Below, in pieces: positions 4,871-12,518 of a DNA stretch of 24,971 nucleotides. Position 1 is the stretch's first letter; the number at the start of each line of letters is the position of its first letter. A program made the translations under genes and the position numbers. A model generated the notes under the pieces. It was given only the letters and a program-made list of their open reading frames with translations. It did no database searches and was not told the DNA's origin. Source of the DNA: a virus; IMG/VR virus record IMGVR_UViG_3300032289_001410, positions 1-24,971 of that record. One strand, given 5' to 3'.

Positions 4871-5937
4871 AGTGCCAGCCCCCAGTTTGCATTCTGCAAA
4901 TCACGCCACTCGAGCGACGTGCCGATGGCCCAGCTATCGCCGGCCTGCAGCATCGCCTCCACGTCGGGCCTCGACGACCAGAAAGAGCCCGGCGGCTGAT
5001 CGTCAGGCCAACGTGGGCCGCCGATCCAGTTGTCGTTCCACGAGTTCTGGATGAGCCCACCATCTCGAGGGCTGCCGTTCGCACGATGCCGCACACCCCA
5101 ACAAAGCATCGCGTGCGCCCAGCGTCCGGCCCTCGACTTGAAGCCGTCGGCGTCCCGCATGGCCCCGCTCTTGGGCTCGTAGCCAACCTGCGAGCAGATG
5201 GCGACCGGTGACCCACGCTCGAGGGCGGCACACAACTCCGCCCAGGTGTTCACCTGGACGCACCGCATCCGCAGGCGGCTTGCCGCCCTGGCCAACTCCG
5301 CGGGCACACCACGATCGCCCCAGTCTCGAGCACGCGAGACCGAATACTCGCGGAGGTCATACTGACCGATCTGCTCGCGGTGCAGCACACCACCCACGGT
5401 GGAGTCCTTGCAGCGGCCGGTGATCCACCGGGCCGCGGCACCGCCATACGTTCCATCACCGACCGGCCCGCGTGACTGCGGCGGCAACATAGCCAGCGTC
5501 CGGGCACCGCCGTAAATCGGTTCGACCGCACACGCCGGCTGCGGCTTGGCAGACTTGCCCACGACAGTATCGACGGCCTCTGCCGTCGTCACCCCGAGGG
5601 CGAAGGCGTTGCCCACGCACGTCCCGATCGGCCCCTGGTCCAACGAATGCCACGGCTTGCCGTAGATCTTCTGGTGGGCCTGGTATACGGCCCGGTAGAG
5701 AAACACATCGCGGCCGGTGGCGTTGGCCATCGAATCGCGGCCCGCCTCAGCGAACGTCGGTTCGTTCAACTCCGAAAGAAACTCGCGGACGCCTTCCGGA
5801 TTCGGGGTATACCCCAGCCCCTCGTCCACCCGGCTCAACACGCGGTGGGTGTAGTGATCCACAATCGCCCCGACCAGGGCGGCGAGCATCACGAAGGAGA
5901 TGGCAGACCACGTCCAATAGCGTTGGCGGATGCTCAC
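4867..5937 (-). CDS. Membrane-anchored papain-like cysteine protease
   Basis: This 356-residue protein has an N-terminal membrane helix (about residues 8-26) and a C1-type peptidase domain. The oxyanion Gln101 and catalytic Cys107 are in DQGPIGTCVGNAFA, with the six-residue Gln-to-Cys spacing of papain (Q19/C25). His275 lies in GRWAHAMLCWG, and Asn298 is followed by Ser-Trp in IQNSWND, matching the papain N-S-W motif. All three catalytic positions are present, so the enzyme is probably active. The usual Cys-Trp after the nucleophile is Cys-Val here. Residues 30-95 could be a propeptide or spacer. It lies in the cassette of small membrane proteins, where an endolysin would be expected. Cleavage of cell-envelope or virion proteins is inferred. 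Confidence 0.8.
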   Translation of the reverse strand: MSIRQRYWTWSAISFVMLAALVGAIVDHYTHRVLSRVDEGLGYTPNPEGVREFLSELNEPTFAEAGRDSMANATGRDVFLYRAVYQAHQKIYGKPWHSLDQGPIGTCVGNAFALGVTTAEAVDTVVGKSAKPQPACAVEPIYGGARTLAMLPPQSRGPVGDGTYGGAAARWITGRCKDSTVGGVLHREQIGQYDLREYSVSRARDWGDRGVPAELARAASRLRMRCVQVNTWAELCAALERGSPVAICSQVGYEPKSGAMRDADGFKSRAGRWAHAMLCWGVRHRANGSPRDGGLIQNSWNDNWIGGPRWPDDQPPGSFWSSRPDVEAMLQAGDSWAIGTSLEWRDLQNANWGLAL

Positions 5938-6191
5938 TCCGGCTCCTCCCCGATCCGCCGCAGGCGGGGCAGCACGCGGGGAAGCACTGGCACCGGGGCG
6001 TCAGGATCGCAGTGCCGGCAGTGTGGCTCCGCTGTGGCGACGCACTCGCGGATTACGGCCAGTTCTGTCCGAATCTGGTAGAGCAGCATCGTGCAGGCGA
6101 TCGCCGTGGTGGCCACGCCCATGATGAGCACGAGGTGGGCAACGTAGAGGCCGTTGTCGATGAGTTCCCAAACGAAATCAGACACCCTCAT
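5934..6191 (-). CDS. Small single-span membrane protein
   Basis: This 85-residue protein starts at ATG 6191 (ATGA overlap with the upstream stop). The longer frame from 6242 is a Gly/Arg shadow. It has one strong membrane helix (VAHLVLIMGVATTAIACTMLLY, about residues 15-36), then a helical segment (QIRTELAVIRECVATAEP), a CRHC pair and a basic Pro/Arg/Leu tail. Size and layout fit a phage holin or spanin-like component, but there is no lipobox and no diagnostic motif. It overlaps the protease start by four bases (ATGA at 5934-5937). Confidence 0.55.
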   Translation of the reverse strand: MRVSDFVWELIDNGLYVAHLVLIMGVATTAIACTMLLYQIRTELAVIRECVATAEPHCRHCDPDAPVPVLPRVLPRLRRIGEEPE

Positions 6192-6643
6192 TGAACGGCC
6201 TCCTCTGCGGCCAACGCCAAAGCCTTGAACGCCTCCGCCCACCGTGCCCGGGTGTCGGCCGCGAGCGGCCCGCCAGACGTGCCAACCTTCTCGTCGAGGT
6301 AACGGCCAGCCGCGGCCACCGCGTGCGGTTGCTCGCGGGATAGCGACCGCGGCAGGAACCTCCCCTCGGCGGCCGCGATCCGGAGATCTTCAAGCTGCGA
6401 TCCGGTCACGATCCGCGGCGAAGATGCCGTACCGTCCACAACCAAGGCTAGCGCGATGCCGTGGCACAATCCGGCGAACGTCGCGGCGTCCTCGGCGGCC
6501 GATGGGCCGATGAACTTCCCACGCAACAGCAGCTCGCCAGCCGGGGGCGGGGGCGACTTCGGCACAAACTCCATCGCACCAGCAAGCACGGCCCCGGCCA
6601 GCAGAGCGGCCACGATCGCAAACTTTTTCTGGTCGTCGGTCAC
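6188..6643 (-). CDS. Membrane-anchored hypothetical protein
   Basis: This is a 151-residue protein. GTG 6643 overlaps the preceding stop as GTGA, and a longer in-frame start at 6676 lies inside the upstream gene. The N-terminal helix KKFAIVAALLAGAVLAGAMEF (residues 6-26) can be a signal anchor, followed by a Pro-rich linker (PKSPPPPAG). The rest is predicted soluble and mostly helical: AAEDAATFAGLCHGIALALVVDG, SQLEDLRIAAAEGRF, ARWAEAFKALALAAEEAV. No cell-wall hydrolase motif is visible. The likely location is membrane-anchored with a periplasmic domain. The role is unknown. Confidence 0.55.
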   Translation of the reverse strand: MTDDQKKFAIVAALLAGAVLAGAMEFVPKSPPPPAGELLLRGKFIGPSAAEDAATFAGLCHGIALALVVDGTASSPRIVTGSQLEDLRIAAAEGRFLPRSLSREQPHAVAAAGRYLDEKVGTSGGPLAADTRARWAEAFKALALAAEEAVQ

Positions 6644-6921
6644 TTCTTCCCTCCACTGTGCAGGAGGTCGAGCCACAACCGGTCGATCGCCTTAGACGAC
6701 TCCGGATCCACGTCGCCGGCCTTGCCGAGCGTGTCTCGCACCTCGAGCAACGAGTCGATCGCAGCCCGAGCGTCGGACGATGCAGGGGCGGGCGTTACCG
6801 GCTGCATCGGCGGCACGCGGAACAACTCTGCCGGGACCGGCACTGCCGCCTTGGTGCCCGCTGGGGGCCGCGGCCAGAACAAATAACCGAGCGCGGCGGC
6901 AACGAGGATGAGCGTTATCAT
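6640..6921 (-). CDS. Small membrane-anchored protein
   Basis: This is a 93-residue protein. Its ATG at 6921 overlaps the preceding stop by ATGA. The N-terminus MITLILVAAALGYLFWP is a membrane helix with almost no leading cytoplasmic residues. A Pro-rich linker (about residues 18-48) and a helical acidic domain follow (DARAAIDSLLEVRDTLGKAG, SSKAIDRLWLDLLHSGGKK). This topology recalls i-spanins or small holin partners. There is no outer lipoprotein partner visible, so I leave the function open. Confidence 0.5.
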   Translation of the reverse strand: MITLILVAAALGYLFWPRPPAGTKAAVPVPAELFRVPPMQPVTPAPASSDARAAIDSLLEVRDTLGKAGDVDPESSKAIDRLWLDLLHSGGKK

Positions 6922-7301
6922 GCGGCAGCACTCCGAGAGATTCGCAGGAGGGATTCAAGGGCCCCGGCCGACAGCGAGAGCACAAGCAGGCGGATGGCCG
7001 GTCGAATAGCAAGCCAGACCGGATAGGCGACGATCGGCACGCACCGATCCGAGAACGTGTCGAACAGTGCGGCGGCAGACGCGAGGGCGAAATCACGTTT
7101 CTGCGGCCCCGTCATGGACGCCACGGTGTCGAGCCCACTGACGACCAGGTGCAGCAGGGCGACCAAAAGTTGCCCAAACTCTGCCCACGTCAGTCCGTCC
7201 ACGGCCGAGGCCCGAGCAGCGGCGATGAACGCACCCACCTTGTCGCCGATCAGACTCTCGGCGTTGGCCGCGTCGGTCACGGCATCGACTGTGCCGATCA
7301 C
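6918..7301 (-). CDS. Hypothetical protein with a hydrophobic C-terminal region
   Basis: This is a 127-residue protein. GTG 7301 forms a GTGA overlap with the stop of the gene ending at 7298. A longer open frame from 7784 only exists because it runs antiparallel in codon phase through that gene, and it is Arg/His-rich there. The N-terminal half is helical (ESLIGDKVGAFIAAARAS, WAEFGQLLVALLHLVVSGLDTVASM). The C-terminal half has DRCVPIVAYPVWLAIRPAIRLLVLSLSAGALESLL, which may form a membrane hairpin or amphipathic helices. It is the first gene of the membrane-protein cassette. Function is unknown. Confidence 0.55.
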   Translation of the reverse strand: MIGTVDAVTDAANAESLIGDKVGAFIAAARASAVDGLTWAEFGQLLVALLHLVVSGLDTVASMTGPQKRDFALASAAALFDTFSDRCVPIVAYPVWLAIRPAIRLLVLSLSAGALESLLRISRSAAA

Positions 7302-7768
7302 GAGTAGCTCCCCACGCCAACGGCGGTCACGTCCACGGTGTAGGTGCCGGCCACGCTCGACGAGAACGACAGCGTCCCGCCCGTGATGCCGGAGTTGTAG
7401 TCGGCGAGATGGAACTGCCCGCCGAGGCCAACCCGGACGCCGGAGATCCCCGGATGCGTCATGGTGAGGAACCCGCCCGTCGGGCCGGTGTTCACCTGCA
7501 CCAGCAACTCCCGAACGGTCGAGACGTTGGCGGTCTGCGTGGTGCCGAGGACCGAGCCCGTGATGCCGGTGATCGACAGACTGAAACCGGCCTGAGTCCC
7601 GGTGATCGTCTTGGTCGCGGCGACGTTTGCCTGGCCCACTCCAGTTCCGTTTTCGATCGCCCGCGAGGACCGCTCCTCTCCGGTGGCGGAGTAGGAGGCG
7701 ACGGACTGCGGATCTGACAGCGACCAGGCGAGCCGGGTGGTGCCGGCTACGGTGAGAGTCGTGGGCAT
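7298..7768 (-). CDS. Virion-type hypothetical protein, beta-rich
   Basis: This 156-residue protein has a composition typical of small virion or tail-tip proteins: Thr/Ser/Gly/Val-rich, almost free of charge clusters and predicted all-beta. It includes repeated G-I/V-T-G elements (TGITGSVLGTT, NSGITGGTLSFSSSVAGTYTVDVTAV). Similar GVTG/TGPTG elements occur in the cement protein at 23554-23880 and in two tail genes. No signal peptide. The ATG at 7768 overlaps the previous stop (TAATG). A virion or decoration role is inferred from composition and position downstream of tail genes. Confidence 0.55.
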   Translation of the reverse strand: MPTTLTVAGTTRLAWSLSDPQSVASYSATGEERSSRAIENGTGVGQANVAATKTITGTQAGFSLSITGITGSVLGTTQTANVSTVRELLVQVNTGPTGGFLTMTHPGISGVRVGLGGQFHLADYNSGITGGTLSFSSSVAGTYTVDVTAVGVGSYS

Positions 7769-7992
7769 TAGCGTTTCCCTTCATCTAGGAGCCTCTTCAC
7801 CTCTGTCAGCGTCATGCCGCTGCGGATGGCGAGGTATTCGAGGTAGGTCATTTTGTTGGACGTGATCGAGCCGATGCCGACCCGGCGAGTGGGCTGGTAG
7901 TGGACATGCGTGCCGCCTTCATTCGGTGCAGCGAGCGGCTCGCGCCCGCGGCGAGTCGTCCGAAACAGCCACTCTCTCGCCTCTCCGGCCAC
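7768..7992 (-). CDS. Small hypothetical protein, 74 residues
   Basis: Not recognised. A GTG start at 7992 is preceded by a purine-rich GAGGGGAGAGGG about 8 bases upstream, the best ribosome site nearby. The N-terminal half is basic and probably disordered, with HVHYQPTRRVGIG. The C-terminal half is a helix-turn-helix-like pair (TYLEYLAIRSGMTLTEVKRLLDEGKR). That helical pair could bind DNA or a protein, but it is too short to classify. Confidence 0.45.
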   Translation of the reverse strand: MAGEAREWLFRTTRRGREPLAAPNEGGTHVHYQPTRRVGIGSITSNKMTYLEYLAIRSGMTLTEVKRLLDEGKR

Positions 7993-8024
7993 GGTCTGCC
8001 CTCTCCCCTCTATTGTACGTTTGT

Positions 8025-8576
8025 TCAGGTGCCCGGATTGTCCATCACCTCATACATGCACGCGGCGTATCCGGCGATGTCCACGGGGCCGTCGACCGTG
8101 GCATTCGGCCCCCGGAACCGGGCGATCTTGTCGAGGATCATGATCGTGGCCCAATCCGCCTCGGTGAGCGGACGTTTCAGCACGTCGGCGAAGGCCGCAT
8201 TGACCATGCCGATCGTGCGGGCGAAGTGTTGTTTCGGCCCGCCGTATTTCGGACGCCGGTCGCGGATCACCTCCGCCGTGCGGTGGCACAACTCTTCGGC
8301 GGGCGTTTCCTTCGCCGGCTTGTCGCCATCGCACCCGTATACCTTCCGCTCCGTCGGCCCACGCTCCCGATACTTCGCCCACGCCTCTTCGACGATGGCG
8401 GACACCTCCGGCGTGGTGTGCTGCTTCCCCTCCAGCATCAGCATGATCTCCTCTCTCTCGATGATGAGTCTCCGAACGTGGGCCGCCATGGACCCGATCG
8501 TTCCCGTCCACTGCCCCTGGTAGCGACGTGCGTCCCGGTTGGCTTGTGCGATGTAGTCGTCGGAAAGGAGAGTCAC
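8025..8576 (-). CDS. DUF6378-like phage protein
   Basis: This 183-residue protein starts at GTG 8576 in a GTGA overlap with the phosphoesterase stop. The C-terminal half matches the pattern I know from phage DUF6378 proteins: IRDRRPKYGGPKQHFARTIGMVNAAF, then TEADWATIMILDKIARF, then DGPVDIAGYAACMYEV. The family is common in phages and often annotated near nucleotide-metabolism genes. Its activity is not established to my knowledge. The N-terminal half is helical (DDYIAQANRDARRYQGQW, VRRLIIEREEIMLMLEGK). Its pairing with a phosphoesterase suggests a nucleic-acid or nucleotide role, by context only. Confidence 0.65.
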   Translation of the reverse strand: MTLLSDDYIAQANRDARRYQGQWTGTIGSMAAHVRRLIIEREEIMLMLEGKQHTTPEVSAIVEEAWAKYRERGPTERKVYGCDGDKPAKETPAEELCHRTAEVIRDRRPKYGGPKQHFARTIGMVNAAFADVLKRPLTEADWATIMILDKIARFRGPNATVDGPVDIAGYAACMYEVMDNPGT

Positions 8577-9772
8577 GCCGGCACCTCCATCCGTGGCCCG
8601 GCGACGTGCATCGCCACGAGCCCGCCACCCTCGTCGTAGATGAACAACTCCATTGCCCGACGCTGCCCAAGCCAGCCGTTGACGGCGTGGTAGTCGTCTG
8701 CCGGCCCGAGGCTGGGGGCGACACGGACCAGAACCCCATCAAGGGTTTCGATCGGCCGCGACCACTCAGCCGCCTGGTGGTGGAGGTGTCCGGTGTGAAT
8801 CTCCCGATACGGGCATCGAGCCCACGCGGCAGCGGCCTCCAGGGCCATGAGCTGCGGCAGCTTCCGCTTCGCCTTGTTGCCGTGGGCGAACCCGAGAAGG
8901 TTGCCGCCGTGGTGCAGATACTTCCGGGGCGTGAACCCGCGATCAACAGCAACCCGGCCGCGGGCGTCGTATCGCTCCACCAATAGCCGGTGGGCCGCCC
9001 ACGTCAGCGTCTCATCATGGTTTCCATTCACAACCACAACGTCGGCTGGTGCAACCTCGGCAGCATCGTCGATCACGCCGATGATGGAGTCGGTGCCGAC
9101 CTCGATCATCTTCTGCAGCCGACCGTCCCGCTCAAGCGGCGTGCCGCCCGTGGTCGTGCCCGCCGGGGAATCGTAGTGATAGATATCTCCAAGCATCGCC
9201 ACCGTCATGCGGGCCGGCTTGTAGCGTGGTGCCTGGTCCAGCAACTCACGGGATGCGTCGGCAACCAACTGGGACGCGATGTCCAGGTCGTAGTCGGCCT
9301 CGCCGGTCGTCTTCTGCCAACAGTATTTGCCGAAGTGGGTATCCGCCACGACGAGAACGGCCCACGGGCCACGCTTCGACTTCGGGATCGGCCTTGCCCT
9401 CACCCGCCGGCCGGCCAGTGCCGAAGAGATCATCGCCTCAACGCACTCGCGGACGCTCGGCCCGGCCCGCGGCTTGAGCCGCACGAACACCCGGAACAAC
9501 TCGGTGACGATCGGCCGGCCGGTGTCCTTGTCGGCGGTCAGCCCCTCCCACTTGGTGGCCTCCGAGACCGCCACCTCGAACCGCTCCAGGTCTGCCTCGA
9601 TATGCCGCAGCAGATCATCGACCGTGCGGATCGTCTGCGATACGCTGCGGGCCTCCACGCCGTCGCCGGTGGACCGCTGCGTCACTTCCTCGATCGTCAG
9701 GCCGTCGCCTCCAGCAGCCTTCACGGCGGCCTTCTCGGCAACACGATCGGCTAGTCGCGGCGAGCGAGCCAT
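8573..9772 (-). CDS. Calcineurin-like metallophosphoesterase
   Basis: This 399-residue protein carries the full set of metallophosphoesterase motifs: ADTHFG (D144-x-H146), GD at 195-196, GNHDE (250-254), HG (297-298) and GHLHH (328-332). These are the ligands of the two-metal centre that hydrolyses phosphomonoesters or diesters. The first 130 residues are an extra helical domain (TVDDLLRHIEADLERFEVAVSEATKWE) not part of the catalytic fold. Phage members are often treated as nucleases or nucleotide phosphatases, and the substrate cannot be told from sequence. The start overlaps the preceding gene by 22 bases, and the 3' end couples to the DUF6378-like gene. Its place within the late structural operon is unusual. 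Confidence 0.85.
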   Translation of the reverse strand: MARSPRLADRVAEKAAVKAAGGDGLTIEEVTQRSTGDGVEARSVSQTIRTVDDLLRHIEADLERFEVAVSEATKWEGLTADKDTGRPIVTELFRVFVRLKPRAGPSVRECVEAMISSALAGRRVRARPIPKSKRGPWAVLVVADTHFGKYCWQKTTGEADYDLDIASQLVADASRELLDQAPRYKPARMTVAMLGDIYHYDSPAGTTTGGTPLERDGRLQKMIEVGTDSIIGVIDDAAEVAPADVVVVNGNHDETLTWAAHRLLVERYDARGRVAVDRGFTPRKYLHHGGNLLGFAHGNKAKRKLPQLMALEAAAAWARCPYREIHTGHLHHQAAEWSRPIETLDGVLVRVAPSLGPADDYHAVNGWLGQRRAMELFIYDEGGGLVAMHVAGPRMEVPA

Positions 9773-10008
9773 ACTCGTAGCCCTTGGGGTCCGCAGAGCT
9801 CGTAGCCGCAGGCCGCGGCCTCCTCGATCAGCAGGTCGGCCAGGGCCGACGCGGACGCCGGCAGCTCTCCGGCCTGCCAGCGGCGGCGGACCTCGAGGAG
9901 CTCGGCCTGGGCCTCCGGCTGGAGCCGGTCGAAGAATGACCGCGGGCCGTGGCGGATCGACGCGACTCGGTCAGCGACTCGATCGGCGAGGCTTGCCTGT
10001 ACGCCCAT
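9751..10008 (-). CDS. Small helical phage protein
   Basis: This 85-residue protein has a Shine-Dalgarno-like GGAGTAGAGG ahead of the ATG at 10008. The sequence is helical: SLADRVADRVASIRHG, then SFFDRLQPEAQAELLEVRRRWQAGELPASASALADLLIEEAAA, ending CGPQGLRVWLARRD. The middle part resembles small helix-turn-helix-like phage proteins with a LxPEAxAELxExRxRW pattern. I have no function for it. It overlaps the phosphoesterase gene by 22 bases and may act with it. Confidence 0.6.
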   Translation of the reverse strand: MGVQASLADRVADRVASIRHGPRSFFDRLQPEAQAELLEVRRRWQAGELPASASALADLLIEEAAACGYELCGPQGLRVWLARRD

Positions 10009-10027
10009 GCACCTCTACTCCGTGGGG

Positions 10028-10483
10028 TTAGTCGAGTGTCGCCGGACCCGCATCCCCGTCAACCTCTGTTTTTCCCCGGGTGATCGGCCCCCACTTGCCC
10101 ACCGGGCATGATTCGCCGGCCCAAGAGAGTTTTGAGACAAGCCCACGCTGCCCGCTCACGCCACACCCACATTTCCTGCAGGCCGACCCGGTGTAGTGCT
10201 CGCATCCCTGGCAGATAGCGAACCGTGCCGCCACCTCCTCGTCGGTGCAGCGCGGTGCACCCTCGCCGACGTGCCGGATGGCGGAGGTTGCAAAGTTGCC
10301 GACACGCTCCAGGAAGCCGGGCATGGCGGGCGGTGGCGTGGCGGGAGATGCCTGCTTGGCCGCACGGATGGCTTTGTATCGCTCAACAACGTTGGATTTG
10401 CGTGAGGCGGATTGTGCCCCTTGGTGGAGGCTCGCACTCAAGGTATCCGGTGACGGTTGTTCGTCCGAGGTATTCAATGTCAT
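10028..10483 (-). CDS. Zinc-ribbon-type phage protein
   Basis: This 151-residue protein uses the ATG at 10483, which I prefer over 10663 because the longer version would be Ser/Thr/Arg-rich shadow of the overlapping tail gene. It overlaps that gene's 3' end by 101 bases. The N-terminal 80 residues are Ser/Ala/Pro-rich with a helix (ERYKAIRAAKQ). The C-terminus has cysteines at about 91, 94, 102, 105, 107 and 126 (CxxC...CxxCxC...CPVGKW), a zinc-ribbon arrangement seen near phage tail genes, where it follows large host-contact proteins. A structural zinc site is likely. Function is unknown. Confidence 0.6.
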   Translation of the reverse strand: MTLNTSDEQPSPDTLSASLHQGAQSASRKSNVVERYKAIRAAKQASPATPPPAMPGFLERVGNFATSAIRHVGEGAPRCTDEEVAARFAICQGCEHYTGSACRKCGCGVSGQRGLVSKLSWAGESCPVGKWGPITRGKTEVDGDAGPATLD

Positions 10484-12176
10484 ACGGTTCTCCCATTGGC
10501 ACTGGTTCATCTTTGTCGATGAAGTTATCCAAGTCTTCGCACGCCTTGCGGCAGTCGATCTTTCCAACCCACTCGTCGTATGACCGGTGCGTGGATGTTC
10601 CGGCTTCGTCGTAGATGTCTCTGAAGCTCGTGAAGAGCACGAACCACTGGGCGACTCCGTCAATCACGTCGCAATAGAGCTCTGCGCGCTGGTACCACAG
10701 GCGGCGTGTGAAGTTGCCGTTGCCGTCTTGCGGCCCGTCGGGGTCTAGTTGTGTGTATTCGTAAAACCCGAACGGGCCTTGCCAAGAAACGGTTTGGTCG
10801 GGATCCATCTGAACAAAATCAACTAGCGAACTGCCAACTTCGTAGTATTCTGGATTGACGCTTAATGATTTTAGATTGCCAAGTAAAACCATCATCCCGC
10901 CGAGCGATGCGTCGCAGTTGCACGCTACGGGCGGCTCGCAGTTATCCCGCGAGGTGATGCGGAAGGTGGCGGAGAGTGCGTCGCGAATCGCCTCGCCGAT
11001 TTCCGCGGCGATGCCGCTTAGTCCAAACTCAGACTTGTTTTCATACGTTGAATCGTAGTCGCCGAGACTGGTCGTGAATGCTGTGGCCGAGAACTCAAAT
11101 GGAGCGTCTATGACTCGATACGTTCCCTTCAAATCCACGCACTTTCTATTCATGTCGTCGCGGCAAATCACCGGAAGCTCATAAAGCACACCTCGACCCC
11201 AAATATACGATCCGGCGCATTCCTTTATCTTCTCATCGCTAGACCCAATGCTTACATTGACGCCGGCCGATATCAGTACGCCAAACGGCTTAGGCGTTCT
11301 GCCGGTGACGCAAACTAGGGTTGCGCTAATAACGCCGCTAGCTGAGAAACCGGGGTTTTCGGTGTAGTATGCAATGCTTGGCGTGCAATCGGCTGAGGTG
11401 TTAGGCGTTTGCCCATCAAGATAATGAGCAACTATCGCGCGAAGTTCATAGCCTCCGGCAGATAGCCCCGCGCTATACGACGCCGCTGAGTCAGGTGACG
11501 TTCCGGATGGAAGACTTGCGGCAAGCGAATACGCTATTCTGTTTCCAGATGGCTGCCAAAGCTGATAGCAAGAAGCGTATCTACCGCTTGTCGCAATATC
11601 GCTTGGTTGCGTCACCGATATTGCGTACGAGCAAAGGCCCTCACAGTCGTAGAAGTCGCTGTGAGTTACGACAAACTCAACGCTTCCACCGCAAAACGCA
11701 GAACTGCCGCCCACAAGATCGGACGGCTTGAAAACATACATTGATTGCCCGCTGCACTTCGCGCTTGGGCATCCAAGGTAGTCGGCTTCATAGGTTGCAG
11801 ACCAGTTGCCGTACTCGCCTGGGATTATTTGCAGCCGGACTTTTGATCCTGCTTGAGCATTCCTGGGAATAAAAAACCGGATTGTTGCAATAAGCAGGTT
11901 TCCGATGTAATCACCAATGTAGAGCTCTCCTTGAAAAAAGTATCCGTTTTCATCTGGCAGGCTTGGTCCGTAAAGAATAATAGGATTGTATGGAAGGCGC
12001 AGGGACTGGCAGTACGCATTCGGGTCTGGTGAGAAGCCAAATCCTGTTGAGTAGTTTGCGGTGACATAGAGGTATCCTGGACACAGGCTACCGCACTGGC
12101 AGCACGAATTGGACGCTGCTACCTCCCCGGATATGAGGAGGGGCTGCCCGCCCTTTGACCGAATCGTTGGGCTCAT
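10383..12176 (-). CDS. Large cysteine-rich tail-tip protein, possibly receptor-binding
   Basis: This 597-residue protein overlaps its upstream neighbour by ATGA. It is a clear compositional outlier, visibly AT-richer than all flanking genes and with mixed third positions. It is rich in Cys (a CCQCGSLC cluster near residues 25-32 and many spaced cysteines), Tyr, Ser and Asn, and is predicted beta-rich with no membrane segment. It ends in a helical/acidic segment (RKACEDLDNFIDKDE) and a beta tail. I recognise no domain. Its position after the tape measure and several tail genes suggests a tail tip, fibre or receptor-binding role. The disulphide-type cysteine content would fit an exposed protein. 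It may have been acquired separately or be evolving fast. Confidence 0.55.
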   Translation of the reverse strand: MSPTIRSKGGQPLLISGEVAASNSCCQCGSLCPGYLYVTANYSTGFGFSPDPNAYCQSLRLPYNPIILYGPSLPDENGYFFQGELYIGDYIGNLLIATIRFFIPRNAQAGSKVRLQIIPGEYGNWSATYEADYLGCPSAKCSGQSMYVFKPSDLVGGSSAFCGGSVEFVVTHSDFYDCEGLCSYAISVTQPSDIATSGRYASCYQLWQPSGNRIAYSLAASLPSGTSPDSAASYSAGLSAGGYELRAIVAHYLDGQTPNTSADCTPSIAYYTENPGFSASGVISATLVCVTGRTPKPFGVLISAGVNVSIGSSDEKIKECAGSYIWGRGVLYELPVICRDDMNRKCVDLKGTYRVIDAPFEFSATAFTTSLGDYDSTYENKSEFGLSGIAAEIGEAIRDALSATFRITSRDNCEPPVACNCDASLGGMMVLLGNLKSLSVNPEYYEVGSSLVDFVQMDPDQTVSWQGPFGFYEYTQLDPDGPQDGNGNFTRRLWYQRAELYCDVIDGVAQWFVLFTSFRDIYDEAGTSTHRSYDEWVGKIDCRKACEDLDNFIDKDEPVPMGEPYDIEYLGRTTVTGYLECEPPPRGTIRLTQIQRC

Positions 12177-12511
12177 GTGATCTCCAAGGACGACACCACA
12201 ACATCGAGCCGATCCGCCGCCGACGCAGTAGCCGAGACCGAATCCCCCTGCCGCACCGCCAGCGGTGCCGTCAACACCTCGTAGCGGGTGCCGGTCGCCA
12301 CGTTGACGTTGGCCGCCAGGGCGTAACCGGTCGCCCCCTGGTGCAGCCTCACCGTCACCGCGGCGGCGTTGGATAGATCCACATTGGCGACCGAGATCGA
12401 CCGGATGAGTGTGACTCCGGTTACGCCGGCGAGCCCGGTCACGCCCGTGGCGACGTAGGTGGTGCCGGTGGTTGAAAGCCGGTAGCCGCGGCTGGCGAAT
12501 GATTCGGGCAT
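12173..12511 (-). CDS. Small beta-rich virion protein
   Basis: This 112-residue protein has no charged clusters and is rich in Val, Ala, Thr and Gly. It contains TGVTGLAGVTGVTLIRSI, then NAAAVTVRLHQGATGYALAANVNVATGT and a beta sandwich-like end (LAVRQGDSVSATASAADRLDVVVSSLEI). It looks like a small jelly-roll or Ig-like decoration protein. The overlap with the large cysteine-rich gene (ATGA) suggests they are made together. Tail-tip decoration or adaptor function is an inference from composition and location. Confidence 0.55.
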   Translation of the reverse strand: MPESFASRGYRLSTTGTTYVATGVTGLAGVTGVTLIRSISVANVDLSNAAAVTVRLHQGATGYALAANVNVATGTRYEVLTAPLAVRQGDSVSATASAADRLDVVVSSLEIT

Positions 12512-12518
12512 CGGAACC

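Noticed and set aside
7302-7784. N-terminal extension of the 6918-7301 gene to 7784
   Set aside because: The extension is in another frame of the gene 7298-7768 and is Arg/His-rich. The GTGA overlap at 7298-7301 gives a better start.
8050-8952. Leftward 300-codon ORF overlapping the phosphoesterase and DUF6378-like genes
   Set aside because: It is an alternate frame of two genes with intact motifs, and its sequence is Arg/Gly/His-rich and featureless.
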